The notes below the pieces were generated by a model that was not told where the DNA came from, did no database searches, and worked only from the letters and a program-made list of their open reading frames with translations. A program made the position numbers and the translations under genes. DNA of 64,000 bases from JBBWZH01 sp035544115 (lineage in GTDB: Bacteria; Actinomycetota; Actinomycetes; Mycobacteriales; CADCTP01): NCBI GenBank assembly GCA_963714145.1, contig OY970235.1:7626001-7690000 (forward strand), written 5' to 3'. Shown here in pieces: positions 30,545 through 38,621 of this stretch; within the stretch, counting starts at the first letter, position 1; each line of letters begins with the position of its first letter.

Positions 30545-30558
30545 CCGGCGCCGGTCAG
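30541..30558. terminator. Hairpin after purA
   Basis: CTGACCGGCGCCGGTCAG is a perfect palindrome overlapping the purA stop, giving a short, loop-less hairpin. A moderate bidirectional terminator between purA and MATE is plausible. Confidence 0.4.
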
Positions 30559-30663
30559 CGAGTGGCGCCGCCGCCCAGCGGCGGCTGCCGGCCCGGCGGC
30601 CGGGGACTCGCCTGCGGCCCGATGGCCGGATCGGGCCGGGCCGCCGGTCAGCGGGTGGCGCCG
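30550..30663. repeat. 21-bp direct repeat at the MATE gene 3' end
   Basis: Copies at 30550-30570 and 30643-30663 differ at one base. The second holds the last codons and stop of the MATE gene (GATR-stop), and the first would read the same on that strand. It looks like a local duplication of a gene end across the purA/MATE intergenic segment. Confidence 0.6.
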
Positions 30664-32033
30664 AGGACGAGCCAGGCGTCGCTGCGGATGCGGCCGGCCA
30701 GCCCGACCAGCCGGGCCACCGTGAGCCCGCAGATCGCGGCCCAGAGCCAGCCCAGCCCGGCGTGCGTGGCCAGCAGCACCGCGCCGGCGCCGACGAACAG
30801 CAGCACCGCGGCCACCATCGCGAATGCCAGGAACCGCATGTCGCCGGCCCCGATCAGCACCCCGTCCAGCACGAATACCACTGCGCTGGCCGGCTGGACC
30901 ACCGCCACGAACAGCAGCAGGAACGAGGCGAGGTGCGCCACGGCCGGGTCGTCGGTGAACACGCCGGGCAGCACGCTGCGGGTGGCCAGCACCAGCACGC
31001 CGAGCACCGCCCCGGCCGCGACACCCAGCTCGATCATCCGGCGGGTGGCGGCCCGGGCGGCCACCGCGTCGCCGGCCCCGAGCAACCGGCCGACCAGCGC
31101 CTGGCCGGCGATCGCGATCGCGTCCAGGGCGAGCGCCAGCGTGATGAACACCTGCATCGTGACCTGGTGGCTGCTCACCTCGACCGGGCCGAGCCGGGCC
31201 GCGACCGTGGTGGCCAGCGCGTAGGTCACGTACAGCGAGGTGGTGCGGATGAACAGGGCCAGCCCGACCTGGGCGAGCCGGCGCACCGCGGTGCGGTCCG
31301 GCCGCAGCGGCACCTGCAGCCGGCCGGCCGCCCGGCCGATCCGCAGCAGGTAGACGGCGACCGCGCCGTACTGCGCGAAGACCGTCGCCGCCGCCGACGC
31401 GCCAATCCCGTAGCCCAGGCCGTAGACCAGAACCAGTTCCAGCACCAGGTTGCCGGCCGCCGAGCCGCCGGCCACCAGCAGCGGGGTGCGGGTGTCCTGG
31501 TTGCCGCGCAGGTAGCCGGTGGCCGCCAGCATCACCAGCATGGCCGGGATGCCGAGCACGCTGATCCGCAGGTAGATCTCGGCGTAGCCGGCCGCCTCCC
31601 CGGCCGCCCCGATCGCCCGGACCAGGGCGCCGGCGCTGAGCAGCCCGGCCGGCACCAGCACCGCCGAGATCGCCAGCGCCAGCCAGATGCTCTGCACCGC
31701 CTGCCGGGCCGCCTCCCGCTCGTCCCCGGCGCCGATCAGCCGGGCCACCGCGGCGGTGGTGCCGTACGCCAGGAAAATGAAGATCGCGTACATGGCGCCG
31801 AGCACGGTGCCGGCGACCGCGAGCCCGGCCAACTGCGGGGTGCCGAGGTGACCGACCACCGCGGTGTCGGCGAGCAGGTACAGCGGCTCGGCGATCAGCG
31901 CGCCGAACGCCGGCACCGCCAGCCGGGCGATCTCGCCGTCCCACCCGGACCGCCGCCACGGCCGCCCCAGCGTCGCGGTCACAGCTGCCCGCCAGCCGTC
32001 GCTGCGTCCCGCACCCAGGTCACGCCCGCCCAT
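30648..32033 (-). CDS. MATE-family efflux transporter (DinF-like)
   Basis: 461 aa, 12 predicted membrane helices. The N-terminal bundle begins IARLAVPAFGALIAEPLYLLADTAVVGHLGTPQLAGLAVA, the MATE/DinF signature; the second half repeats the pattern (SHQVTMQVFITLALALDAIAIAGQALVGRLLGAGD). Likely an H+- or Na+-driven drug/metabolite exporter; substrate unknown. ATG 32033 lies inside the 3' end of the GNAT gene (14-nt overlap), so the two are coupled. Confidence 0.92.
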   Translation of the reverse strand: MGGRDLGAGRSDGWRAAVTATLGRPWRRSGWDGEIARLAVPAFGALIAEPLYLLADTAVVGHLGTPQLAGLAVAGTVLGAMYAIFIFLAYGTTAAVARLIGAGDEREAARQAVQSIWLALAISAVLVPAGLLSAGALVRAIGAAGEAAGYAEIYLRISVLGIPAMLVMLAATGYLRGNQDTRTPLLVAGGSAAGNLVLELVLVYGLGYGIGASAAATVFAQYGAVAVYLLRIGRAAGRLQVPLRPDRTAVRRLAQVGLALFIRTTSLYVTYALATTVAARLGPVEVSSHQVTMQVFITLALALDAIAIAGQALVGRLLGAGDAVAARAATRRMIELGVAAGAVLGVLVLATRSVLPGVFTDDPAVAHLASFLLLFVAVVQPASAVVFVLDGVLIGAGDMRFLAFAMVAAVLLFVGAGAVLLATHAGLGWLWAAICGLTVARLVGLAGRIRSDAWLVLGATR

Positions 32034-32790
32034 CGCCACCGGCCCGGCCGCTAGCCGGGCGGGCACTCGCCCGGCCGTCAGCCGGACGGCCCCCGGCCGG
32101 ACGGCCGCCAGCCGGGCTGCCGCCGGCCCGGCTACCGGCCGGCCCGCTGGTCTCTGGGGCGCTGGTCTCCGGGCCGCCGGATTCCGGCCCGCTGGTCTCC
32201 GGGCCGTTGGAATCCGGGAAGGTGCGGCGGTAGATCGGGCGTGACCCGCGGCGGTCGATCTCGGTGAAGCCGGCTGCCTGGAACATGCCGACCACCCCGG
32301 TGTAGGCCGAGCCGGTGTCGACCCGGCCGGCACCCGGGTCGACCGGTACCCCCTCGACCGCCCGCGCGCCCCGCTCGCGTGCGTACGCCACCGCCGCGTC
32401 CAGCAGTTGGGCGGCCAGCCCGGCCCGGCGGTGCCCCGGCTTGACCCAGAAGCACAACACCGACCAGACCCCCTCGCCGGGCGCCGGTTTCAGCTGCCGG
32501 GAGCGTTCCAACCGGGGCAGGAAATCCTCCCGCGGCCCGACCGAGACCCAGCCGACCGCGCTGCCGTCGACGTACGCCAGCAGGCCGGGCTCGCGACCGG
32601 CGCGGACCAGTTCGTGCAACGCCGCGGTGTTGCCGCCGTTGTCCCAGCCGGCCTTGGTCTCGGCCGGTGTCTGCCGGAACCACATGCAGGCGCACTGGCG
32701 CACCACGCCGCGACCGAACAGCTCGGCCAGGTCTGGCCAGCGGTCGGCGGTGACGGGCGTGATGGTCACGGTCCCGGGGCCCACGGTCAT
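32020..32790 (-). CDS. GNAT acetyltransferase with repetitive tail
   Basis: 256 aa. GNAT core residues ~10-180: the acetyl-CoA loop CFWVKPGHRRAGLAAQLLDA (about residues 113-132) with the R-x-x-G-x-A signature, and the C-terminal AYTGVVGMFQAAGFTEI. An additional tail of about 70 residues is Pro/Ser/Thr/Gly-rich with near-repeats (ETSGPESGGPETSAPE, then AGGRPAGGRPADGR). The target is unknown. Its start lies 69 nt from the glycerophosphodiesterase gene end. Coupled with the MATE gene, so export/acetyl resistance is conceivable. Confidence 0.8.
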   Translation of the reverse strand: MTVGPGTVTITPVTADRWPDLAELFGRGVVRQCACMWFRQTPAETKAGWDNGGNTAALHELVRAGREPGLLAYVDGSAVGWVSVGPREDFLPRLERSRQLKPAPGEGVWSVLCFWVKPGHRRAGLAAQLLDAAVAYARERGARAVEGVPVDPGAGRVDTGSAYTGVVGMFQAAGFTEIDRRGSRPIYRRTFPDSNGPETSGPESGGPETSAPETSGPAGSRAGGSPAGGRPAGGRPADGRASARPASGRAGGDGRA

Positions 32791-32858
32791 GGCGGGTGTC
32801 TACCACCGCGGCCCGACAGTTTCCCGACCACGCCCGTCGACCGGGTGTCGGCCGGAAC

Positions 32859-34007
32859 CTACGCGGCCGGCTGCTGCGCCCCGGTCAGGAACTCGCGCCG
32901 GGCCTCCACCGCGGTGTCGGAGTTGTCGGTGAAGATGCCGTCCACGCCGAGCGAGAAGAACAGCTCGTCCTCGGCGAACGCGTTGCCGTAGCCGGTCGGA
33001 TCGGTGCCGCGCTGGAAGTCGGCCGGCTGGAACGTGTTCTCGTTCCGGAACGTGTAGGGGTGCACGACCAGCCCGGCCCGGTGCGCGTCCCGGACCAGCG
33101 TGGTCGGCGCGAGCAGGTGGTTGGTCGCGTCCCGGGGCACGATCATGTTCTTGTCCGGGCCGATGCCGGCGGCGTACCGGGCCACGCCACGAAGGCCGAG
33201 CGGCGTGATGAGGTCGGCGTAGGTGCGCGGGTCACCGGCGGCGACGAAGTCGTACGGCGCTCCGGTGGCCGACAGCAGCTGCACCTCCGGCACCCGCAGC
33301 TGCCGGTGCAGCGCGATCAGGTTGCCCACCTCGAACGACTGCACGAACACCTTGGCGCCCGGCCGGTTCAGCCCGTTGGCGTTCAGCGTGCGGACCAGGC
33401 CCGGCTCCAGCGGCAGCCCGATCGACCGGAAGAACGTGGGGTGCTTGGTCTCCGGGTAGATCCCGATCTCCCGGTGGAACTGCTGGCTGGCCCGCTTCGC
33501 CAGGTCGATGACCTGCTGGAAGGTCGGGATCTGGTACCGCCCGTCGTACAGCGTGTTGTGCTGCCGGACGGCCGGGATGCGCTCCTTGGCCCGCAGTGTC
33601 CGCAGCTCGGCGAGCGTGAAGTCGGTGGTGAACCAGCCGGTGGTGCTGACCCCGTCGATCACCTTGGTGGTGCGCCGGGACGCGAACTCGGGGTGGTCGG
33701 CGACGTCGGTGGTCTGCGAGATCTCCGGCTCGTGCCGGGCCACCAGCACACCATCCTTTGTGGACACCAGGTCTGGCTCGATGTAGTCGGCGCCCAGTTC
33801 GATCGCCAACTGGTACGAGCCGAGCGTGTGCTCCGGCCGGTACCCGGCGGTGCCGCGGTGCCCGATGATCAGCGGGGCGATCGTGTGCTGCTGGCTGGCG
33901 GCCGCCGGCCCGGCCGTCGCCGACCCGGACGCGGTCAGCGCGCCGAGCGCCAGCGCCGACGTGGCAGCCAGCGCGACCAGCCGGGTGGGAATGCGGGGCA
34001 GTGCCAT
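32859..34007 (-). CDS. Secreted glycerophosphodiester phosphodiesterase (GlpQ-like)
   Basis: 382 aa. Signal peptide to about residue 36 (LGALTASGSATAGPAAA). The GDPD TIM barrel shows LIIGHRGTAGY with His50, and YIEPDLVSTKDGVLVARHE with the metal Glu77 and Asp79 and the second His near 93. It releases glycerol-3-phosphate from deacylated phospholipids outside the cell. Full length. Monocistronic; the next gene on this strand is 69 nt downstream. Confidence 0.93.
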   Translation of the reverse strand: MALPRIPTRLVALAATSALALGALTASGSATAGPAAASQQHTIAPLIIGHRGTAGYRPEHTLGSYQLAIELGADYIEPDLVSTKDGVLVARHEPEISQTTDVADHPEFASRRTTKVIDGVSTTGWFTTDFTLAELRTLRAKERIPAVRQHNTLYDGRYQIPTFQQVIDLAKRASQQFHREIGIYPETKHPTFFRSIGLPLEPGLVRTLNANGLNRPGAKVFVQSFEVGNLIALHRQLRVPEVQLLSATGAPYDFVAAGDPRTYADLITPLGLRGVARYAAGIGPDKNMIVPRDATNHLLAPTTLVRDAHRAGLVVHPYTFRNENTFQPADFQRGTDPTGYGNAFAEDELFFSLGVDGIFTDNSDTAVEARREFLTGAQQPAA

Positions 34008-34104
34008 ACGCCCTCCTCAGATCCGGGACCTGCGAACACCACCATCCCAGGACATCCACCTATCCCGGAAGCAAACGGCACGTATGCCCCAGCTGAACGC
34101 CGCG

Positions 34105-34136
34105 CGTTGCTCGCACCGGGCAGCTATGCTTTACCT
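34105..34136 (+). promoter_or_regulatory. Promoter of vapBC1 (leaderless type)
   Basis: CGTTGC-N14-TATGCT, then 6 nt to the vapB1 ATG. The same element, CGTTGC-N14-TAGTCT then 6 nt to ATG, is found before vapB2. The -10 distance implies transcription begins at the ATG. Confidence 0.6.
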
Positions 34137-34412
34137 ATGACGGTTGAAGTAAAGGGTTCTGGGCGCCGCCGGTCCGGCCAGCCCAAGCCGCCGCGGTCCA
34201 CCCGGGTATCCCGGAAGAACCAGATTACGATTCCGGCGGCGGTGCTACAGGCCACCAACCTCAAGCCGGGCGATCTCCTGGAGATCGTCGCCGTCGGGCC
34301 TGGCACGATCGAGTTCCGCCGCTACCAGAGCCGGTTCTCCGACGTGGTCGGTACGCTTCCGGGTTTCGAGCAGGATGTCGACGTGGAGGCATCCCGTGAT
34401 CAGTGGAGTTGA
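34137..34412 (+). CDS. vapB1: VapB-type antitoxin 1 (AbrB/SpoVT fold)
   Basis: 91 aa. A basic tail then TRVSRKNQITIPAAVLQATN (about residues 22-41), the swapped-hairpin AbrB DNA-binding motif, followed by LKPGDLLEIVAVGPG. The acidic C-terminus (DVDVEASRDQWS) would occupy the toxin groove. It precedes its PIN toxin by 3 nt. Leaderless promoter upstream; the operator is probably the same region. Confidence 0.85.
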   Translation: MTVEVKGSGRRRSGQPKPPRSTRVSRKNQITIPAAVLQATNLKPGDLLEIVAVGPGTIEFRRYQSRFSDVVGTLPGFEQDVDVEASRDQWS

Positions 34413-34415
34413 TGG

Positions 34416-34820
34416 ATGCCGGCGGTTGTGCTGGATACCAACATCGTTGTCGCACTGCTGAGCTCAACAGACACGCTGCACGGCGTGGCGCGCGTCGCGG
34501 TGGAGGAACGAGAAGCTGACGGGGCGACGTTCGAGCTGTCCGCGGTTTCCTGGGCCGAGCTGCTGACCGGCGCGCTACGCCGTGGTCCGGCAGCTGTCGA
34601 CGCGCTGGAGGCCTTTGTCAGCGCGTCCATCGACGACGTCGTCCCGGTCGACATGGCCGTCGCCGCACAGGCCGCCGCGCTGCGGGCCAAGGACCTGACG
34701 CTGCGGATGCCGGACGCGCTGGTGTTGGCCACCGGCCACCGGCCCGGGGTGGACGCCGTGCTGACCGGGGACAAGCGCCTGGCGAAGCACGCGAGCGATC
34801 TCGTCGAGGTGATCGGGTGA
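34416..34820 (+). CDS. vapC1: VapC-type PIN-domain ribonuclease toxin 1
   Basis: 134 aa with the PIN acidic residues: Asp in VVLDTNIVVAL (about residue 7), Glu in SAVSWAELLTG, Asp in LRMPDALVLATG and Asp in LTGDKRLA. The fold is an RNase cleaving tRNA or rRNA. Stop overlaps the GTG of the truncated purD copy (34817), so coupling to purD once existed. ATG 34416 follows vapB1 by 3 nt. Confidence 0.85.
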   Translation: MPAVVLDTNIVVALLSSTDTLHGVARVAVEEREADGATFELSAVSWAELLTGALRRGPAAVDALEAFVSASIDDVVPVDMAVAAQAAALRAKDLTLRMPDALVLATGHRPGVDAVLTGDKRLAKHASDLVEVIG

Positions 34821-34954
34821 GGGTTGTCGTGGTCGGGGGTGGGGCGCGGGAGCATGTGCTCTGCCTGGCGCTGGCAGCGGATCCGGCGGTGACGCAGCTG
34901 GTGGTTACCTGGACGGCTGCCCGGCTCCGGTCGTTGCGGCAGATCGAACGCTAG
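34817..34954 (+). pseudogene. purD': Duplicated 5' end of purD (truncated, 45 codons)
   Basis: The first 88 nt (34817-34904) match the start of the intact purD (35604-35691) at all but four positions, including the GGGAREH nucleotide-binding loop. Beyond that the frame diverges (ending RSLRQIER-stop). It begins with GTG overlapping vapC1. It cannot be enzymatic. It marks the point where the vapBC2 unit was joined to purD. Confidence 0.85.
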
Positions 34955-34963
34955 TCTTGAGCG
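34932..34963 (+). promoter_or_regulatory. Promoter of vapBC2 (leaderless type)
   Basis: CGTTGC-N14-TAGTCT then 6 nt to the vapB2 ATG. It matches the layout before vapB1 exactly, with the same word spacing. Confidence 0.6.
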
Positions 34964-35218
34964 ATGAGCGGAGAGGTCACGGAGCGGAGGCGGCGTCGGC
35001 GCAGCCGGGTCTCCCGGCATCACCAGATCACGGTGCCGGCTGCGATTCTCGACGCGGCGCACATTGGCCCGGGCGACGAGGTCGACTTCGCGACTGATGG
35101 CGATGGCCGGATTGTTGTCACCCGGTTTCGTGATCCACTTGAAGATCTGATCGGGTCCGCTCCGGGGCTGTCGGCTGCCACCGACTTGGAGAGCCTGCGG
35201 GACGAATGGGAGCGCTAG
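34964..35218 (+). CDS. vapB2: VapB-type antitoxin 2 (AbrB/SpoVT fold)
   Basis: 84 aa: Arg-rich start then SRVSRHHQITVPAAILDAAH (residues 13-32) and IGPGDEVDFATDGDG, the same AbrB fold as vapB1 but clearly diverged. C-terminus acidic (ESLRDEWER). Overlaps the vapC2 start by 13 nt, so the pair is coupled. Confidence 0.85.
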   Translation: MSGEVTERRRRRRSRVSRHHQITVPAAILDAAHIGPGDEVDFATDGDGRIVVTRFRDPLEDLIGSAPGLSAATDLESLRDEWER

Positions 35219-35604
35219 TCCTCGACAGCAGCGTGGTGATCGCGCTGTTCGATACCAAGGATGTCCACCACGAGCAGGCGGCTGCCGAGGTGCGGCGTTG
35301 GCGTGCTGCCGGCGGCTCGTTCGTACTGCCGGCGACCGTGGTGTCTGAGGTGCTGGTCGGTGCCCACCGGCAGAGTACGGAGACCGTGACGCATCGGCGG
35401 CAACAACTGCGGGACACGTTCGGCCCGATCCGGGTCGTGGATGAGGACGTCGCGGTCACCGCCGCCCGGCTCCGGGCGAGCCACGGCTCCCTGCGGCTGC
35501 CGGACGCGCTGATCCTTGCGGTAGCCATGGTCGACGGCGCTGAACGGATCTTGACGGCGGACAAGCGGTGGGCCGCGGTGGACCAGCGGGTCACGGTGAT
35601 CTGA
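35206..35604 (+). CDS. vapC2: VapC-type PIN-domain ribonuclease toxin 2
   Basis: 132 aa. Acidic PIN residues: Asp in LVLDSSVVIALFD, Glu in VVSEVLVG, Asp in LRLPDALILAV and Asp in LTADKRWA. The ATG lies in the 3' end of vapB2. Its stop overlaps the purD ATG (TGATG), so toxin and purD are probably translated together. Diverged from vapC1 outside the motifs. Confidence 0.85.
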   Translation: MGALVLDSSVVIALFDTKDVHHEQAAAEVRRWRAAGGSFVLPATVVSEVLVGAHRQSTETVTHRRQQLRDTFGPIRVVDEDVAVTAARLRASHGSLRLPDALILAVAMVDGAERILTADKRWAAVDQRVTVI

Positions 35605-36851
35605 TGCGGGTTGTGGTGGTCGGGGGTGGGGCGCGGGAGCATGCGCTCTGCCTGGCGCTGGCAGCGGATCCGGCGGTGACGCAGCTGGTGGCCGCGCCGG
35701 GGAACGCCGGCATCGGGATGGTGGCCGAGCAGCGGCCGCTCGACGTGGCCAGTCCGGCGGCGATCGCCGAGCTCGCCGGTGAGGTGCGGGCCGACCTGGT
35801 GGTGATCGGGCCGGAGGTGCCGCTGGTGGCCGGCGCGGCGGACGCGGTCCGCGCGCGGGGTATCGCCTGCTTCGGCCCGTCCCGGGCGGCGGCCCGGATC
35901 GAGGGGTCGAAGGCGTTCGCCAAGGATGTGATGGCCGCCGCCGGGGTGCCGACCGCGGCCGCCCGGGTCTGCCACACCCCTGCCGAGGCGGCCGCCGCGC
36001 TGGACGAGTTCGGCCCGCCGTACGTGGTGAAGGACGATGGGCTGGCCGCCGGCAAGGGCGTCGTCGTCACGTCCGACCGGGCGGCCGCGCTGGCGCACGC
36101 GGGGCGCTGCGAGCAGGTGCTGGTCGAGGAGTACCTGGACGGCCCGGAGGTCTCGCTGTTCTGCGTGACCGACGGGACGGCGATCGTCCCGCTGCTGCCG
36201 GCGCAGGATTTCAAGCGGATCGGCGACGGCGACACCGGGCCGAACACCGGCGGCATGGGCGCGTACGCCCCACTGCCCTGGGCGCCGGCCGACCTGGTGG
36301 ACGACGTGCTGGCCGGTATCGTCCGGCCGACCGTCGTCGAGCTGGCCCGCCGCGGCGCCCCGTTCGCCGGGCTGCTCTACGCCGGGCTGGCGTTGACCGC
36401 GACCGGCCCGCGGGTGATCGAGTTCAACGCCCGGTTCGGCGACCCGGAGACGCAGGTGGTGCTGCCGCTGCTGGAGACGCCGCTGGCCGGGCTGCTGGCC
36501 GCGGCGGCCACCGGCACGCTGGCCGCGCACCCGCCGCTGATCTGGCGGGCCGGCGCCGTGGTGACGGTGGTGCTCGCCGCCGCCGGCTATCCCGGCACGC
36601 CCCGGGTCGGCGATGTGCTCACCGGCGCCGACCTGCCCGGCGTGCTGCATGCCGGCACCCGGCGCCGCGACGACGGCGCGGTGGTCAGCGCCGGCGGCCG
36701 GGTGCTGTCCGTGGTCGGCACCGGCTCCGACCTGCACCAGGCCCGGGCCGCGGCGTACGAGCTGGTCGGCCGGGTCGGCCTGGCCGGCGGCCGGTACCGC
36801 ACCGACATCGCCAGCCGCGCCCTCGCCGGCGAGGTCGCCGTCCCGGTCTGA
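35604..36851 (+). CDS. purD: Phosphoribosylamine-glycine ligase
   Basis: 415 aa ATP-grasp enzyme forming GAR, step 2 of purine synthesis. N domain RVVVVGGGAREHALCLAL (2-19), the biotin-like PYVVKDDGLAAGKGVVV (ATP-grasp, about 137-153) and EFNARFGDPETQ (metal site, about 273-284). ATG overlaps the vapC2 stop. Its 5' 88 nt are duplicated at 34817. Followed by a modest hairpin near 36856. Confidence 0.97.
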   Translation: MRVVVVGGGAREHALCLALAADPAVTQLVAAPGNAGIGMVAEQRPLDVASPAAIAELAGEVRADLVVIGPEVPLVAGAADAVRARGIACFGPSRAAARIEGSKAFAKDVMAAAGVPTAAARVCHTPAEAAAALDEFGPPYVVKDDGLAAGKGVVVTSDRAAALAHAGRCEQVLVEEYLDGPEVSLFCVTDGTAIVPLLPAQDFKRIGDGDTGPNTGGMGAYAPLPWAPADLVDDVLAGIVRPTVVELARRGAPFAGLLYAGLALTATGPRVIEFNARFGDPETQVVLPLLETPLAGLLAAAATGTLAAHPPLIWRAGAVVTVVLAAAGYPGTPRVGDVLTGADLPGVLHAGTRRRDDGAVVSAGGRVLSVVGTGSDLHQARAAAYELVGRVGLAGGRYRTDIASRALAGEVAVPV

Positions 36852-36930
36852 CCAGGCCGTCCTGGCGATCCAGGCGGCCGAGGAACCTCCCGGTCGGGTC
36901 GTCGCGTGTAGTCCGCGTGACGATACGGAG

Positions 36931-36964
36931 CATCCGGTGAACGGGGACATCCGGTGAGCGGGGA
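36931..36964 (+). repeat. 17-bp tandem duplication at the sigma gene start
   Basis: CATCCGGTGAACGGGGA is followed directly by CATCCGGTGAGCGGGGA, with one difference. The second copy holds the GTG start codon of the sigma factor; the first holds an out-of-frame GTG. Confidence 0.6.
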
Positions 36965-37478
36965 CTGGGAGCGTGACTTTGTCGACTACGTCGGCGCCCG
37001 GTCCCACGTCCTGCGCAATACCGCCTACCTGCTCTGCGGCGATTGGCACCGGGCCGAAGACCTGACCCAGATCGCGCTGGCCAAGCTGTACGTGGTGTGG
37101 CGGCGGATCGGGCACCAGGAGAGCGTCGACGGGTACGCCCGGCAGGTGCTGGTGCGCACCTTCCTGGACGAACGGCGGCGGCCGTGGCGGCGTGAGCACG
37201 TCGCCGCCGAGTTGACCGACCGGCCCGCCGCGGCCGATCCCGTCGACGACCGGGTCGACCTGCTCGCCGCGCTGCGCCGGCTGCCGCGCACCCAGCGGGC
37301 CGCGGTGGTGCTGCGGTACTGGGCCGACCTGAGCGTGGCGGAGACCGCGGCCGCGCTCGGCATCCGGGAGGGCACCGTGAAGAGCGCCTCGTCGCGTGGG
37401 TTGTCGGTGCTGCGCGAGGTCCTGCAGGGCTCGCGACCCGGCGAGCCCGCGCCGGACCCCGCCATGACCAGGGAGTGA
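36954..37478 (+). CDS. SigE-family ECF sigma factor 1
   Basis: 174 aa. Region 2: FVDYVGARSHVLRNTAYLLCGDWHRAEDLTQIALAKLYVVW (residues 9-49); region 4: LRRLPRTQRAAVVLRYWADLSVAETAAALGIREGTVKS (about 107-144). This is the SigE-family group common in actinobacteria. GTG start within the second 17-bp tandem copy. It is followed closely by a single-pass membrane protein, its likely anti-sigma partner. Confidence 0.92.
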   Translation: MSGDWERDFVDYVGARSHVLRNTAYLLCGDWHRAEDLTQIALAKLYVVWRRIGHQESVDGYARQVLVRTFLDERRRPWRREHVAAELTDRPAAADPVDDRVDLLAALRRLPRTQRAAVVLRYWADLSVAETAAALGIREGTVKSASSRGLSVLREVLQGSRPGEPAPDPAMTRE

Positions 37479-37483
37479 TTGTG

Positions 37484-38377
37484 ATGGACGAGCAACACGA
37501 CGACGGCGCGCAGCTGCTTCGCGCTGAGCTGGACCGGCTGGTCGCGGCGCCACCGCCGGTCGGCTTCACCGGCGCGGACGCGGTGCTGGCCGGGCGGCGC
37601 CGGCGCCGGACCAGGCTGACCGGGGCTGGCGTAACGGCGATCGGTGCCGTCGTGGCGATCCTGCTGCCGGTACTGGTGCTCGGCCGGTCGCCGGCCACCG
37701 GCCCGCAGCCCACGGGGTCGGGCGTACCTGGCTACTCGCAGGCCGACCTCCAGCGGCTCACCCGCGAGTGCGCGGCGAAGACCTACGATCTCGTCCCGGT
37801 CGGGCCGTCCGGGACGACGAGATCGCGCCTCCGCCTGGCCGACCTGCGGGCCTACAACGTCATCAAGGACGCGCTGGGCACCCTGGTTCTCATCTACGGG
37901 CCGAACGCCGTGCTCAGCTGTGGCCTGGACGTGGGCATCCCGGTCGCCCTGAGCTTCAACCACACCCACCTGTTCGCCAAACCCGGACTGCCGGACTGGC
38001 TTCCCGGACCGGTCGCCCTCGACTACGCGGCCGTGGGGGACGGCAGCCTCAGCCGGCACGTACCCGCGATCGGGGAGTACGCCGGCCGGGTCACCAGCGA
38101 TGTGGTGCGGGTGAGGGTCGAGTTCGGCCCGGATACCGCCACCGTGCCGGTGGTGAACGGGACGTACCTGGTCCGGTTCCTGAATCCCGTCCGCAGTAAG
38201 CCCGGTCCGCCGATGCTGCCGGTCCGGATCCGCGGCTACGACGCGGCCGGACGGCTGGTCGGGACGGCCGGTGATGTGTTGTCGAAGGGCTGCCGGCTGC
38301 TTCCGGACGGCTCGCTGCTCGGCGGTGGGACGCGGAAACCCGGCGAGCGCTGCACACCTGCGCTGCGCTGGCACTGA
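37484..38377 (+). CDS. Membrane-anchored partner of sigma factor 1 (unknown fold)
   Basis: 297 aa. Short cytoplasmic N-terminus (residues 1-45, AELDRLVAAPPPVGFTGADAVLAGRRRRRTR), a TM helix about 47-67, then an extracytoplasmic domain with three to four Cys. The topology is that of SigE-family anti-sigma proteins, but no zinc-binding HxxxCxxC is seen. RBS GGGAG before ATG 37484. It has the same layout as 39143 although with little sequence likeness beyond the N-terminus. Confidence 0.65.
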   Translation: MDEQHDDGAQLLRAELDRLVAAPPPVGFTGADAVLAGRRRRRTRLTGAGVTAIGAVVAILLPVLVLGRSPATGPQPTGSGVPGYSQADLQRLTRECAAKTYDLVPVGPSGTTRSRLRLADLRAYNVIKDALGTLVLIYGPNAVLSCGLDVGIPVALSFNHTHLFAKPGLPDWLPGPVALDYAAVGDGSLSRHVPAIGEYAGRVTSDVVRVRVEFGPDTATVPVVNGTYLVRFLNPVRSKPGPPMLPVRIRGYDAAGRLVGTAGDVLSKGCRLLPDGSLLGGGTRKPGERCTPALRWH

Positions 38378-38383
38378 CCCGCC

Positions 38384-38425
38384 GGCGCGGGCCGGCCGGA
38401 CGTACCTGTCCGGTCGGCCCGCGCC
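38384..38425 (+). terminator. Terminator after the first sigma pair
   Basis: GGCGCGGGCC and GGCCCGCGCC pair, extended by CCGGAC / GTCCGG with a single bulge. It ends the first sigma/partner unit. Confidence 0.7.
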
Positions 38426-38621
38426 GCCAGTAGGGCCCGGGCCAGGCGTGCTGCCCGCCGGCCGGTCGCCGGCTCCGCGGCGCCCTGGCGCTGACCGGCC
38501 GGCCACCGTCTAATCGGCAGGACCGTGCAACCTCCGGCCGGTCCGCCTCCGTGACTAACCCGGCTGGGAGAGCACCGCCGGCAACCGGGTGACCGGGCCG
38601 GCCGGGCGGAGGAGGTGGGCG

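Noticed and set aside
34817..34954. A second functional purD or small protein
   Set aside because: Only the first ~29 codons are purD-like, then the frame diverges and stops; cannot form the ATP-grasp enzyme.
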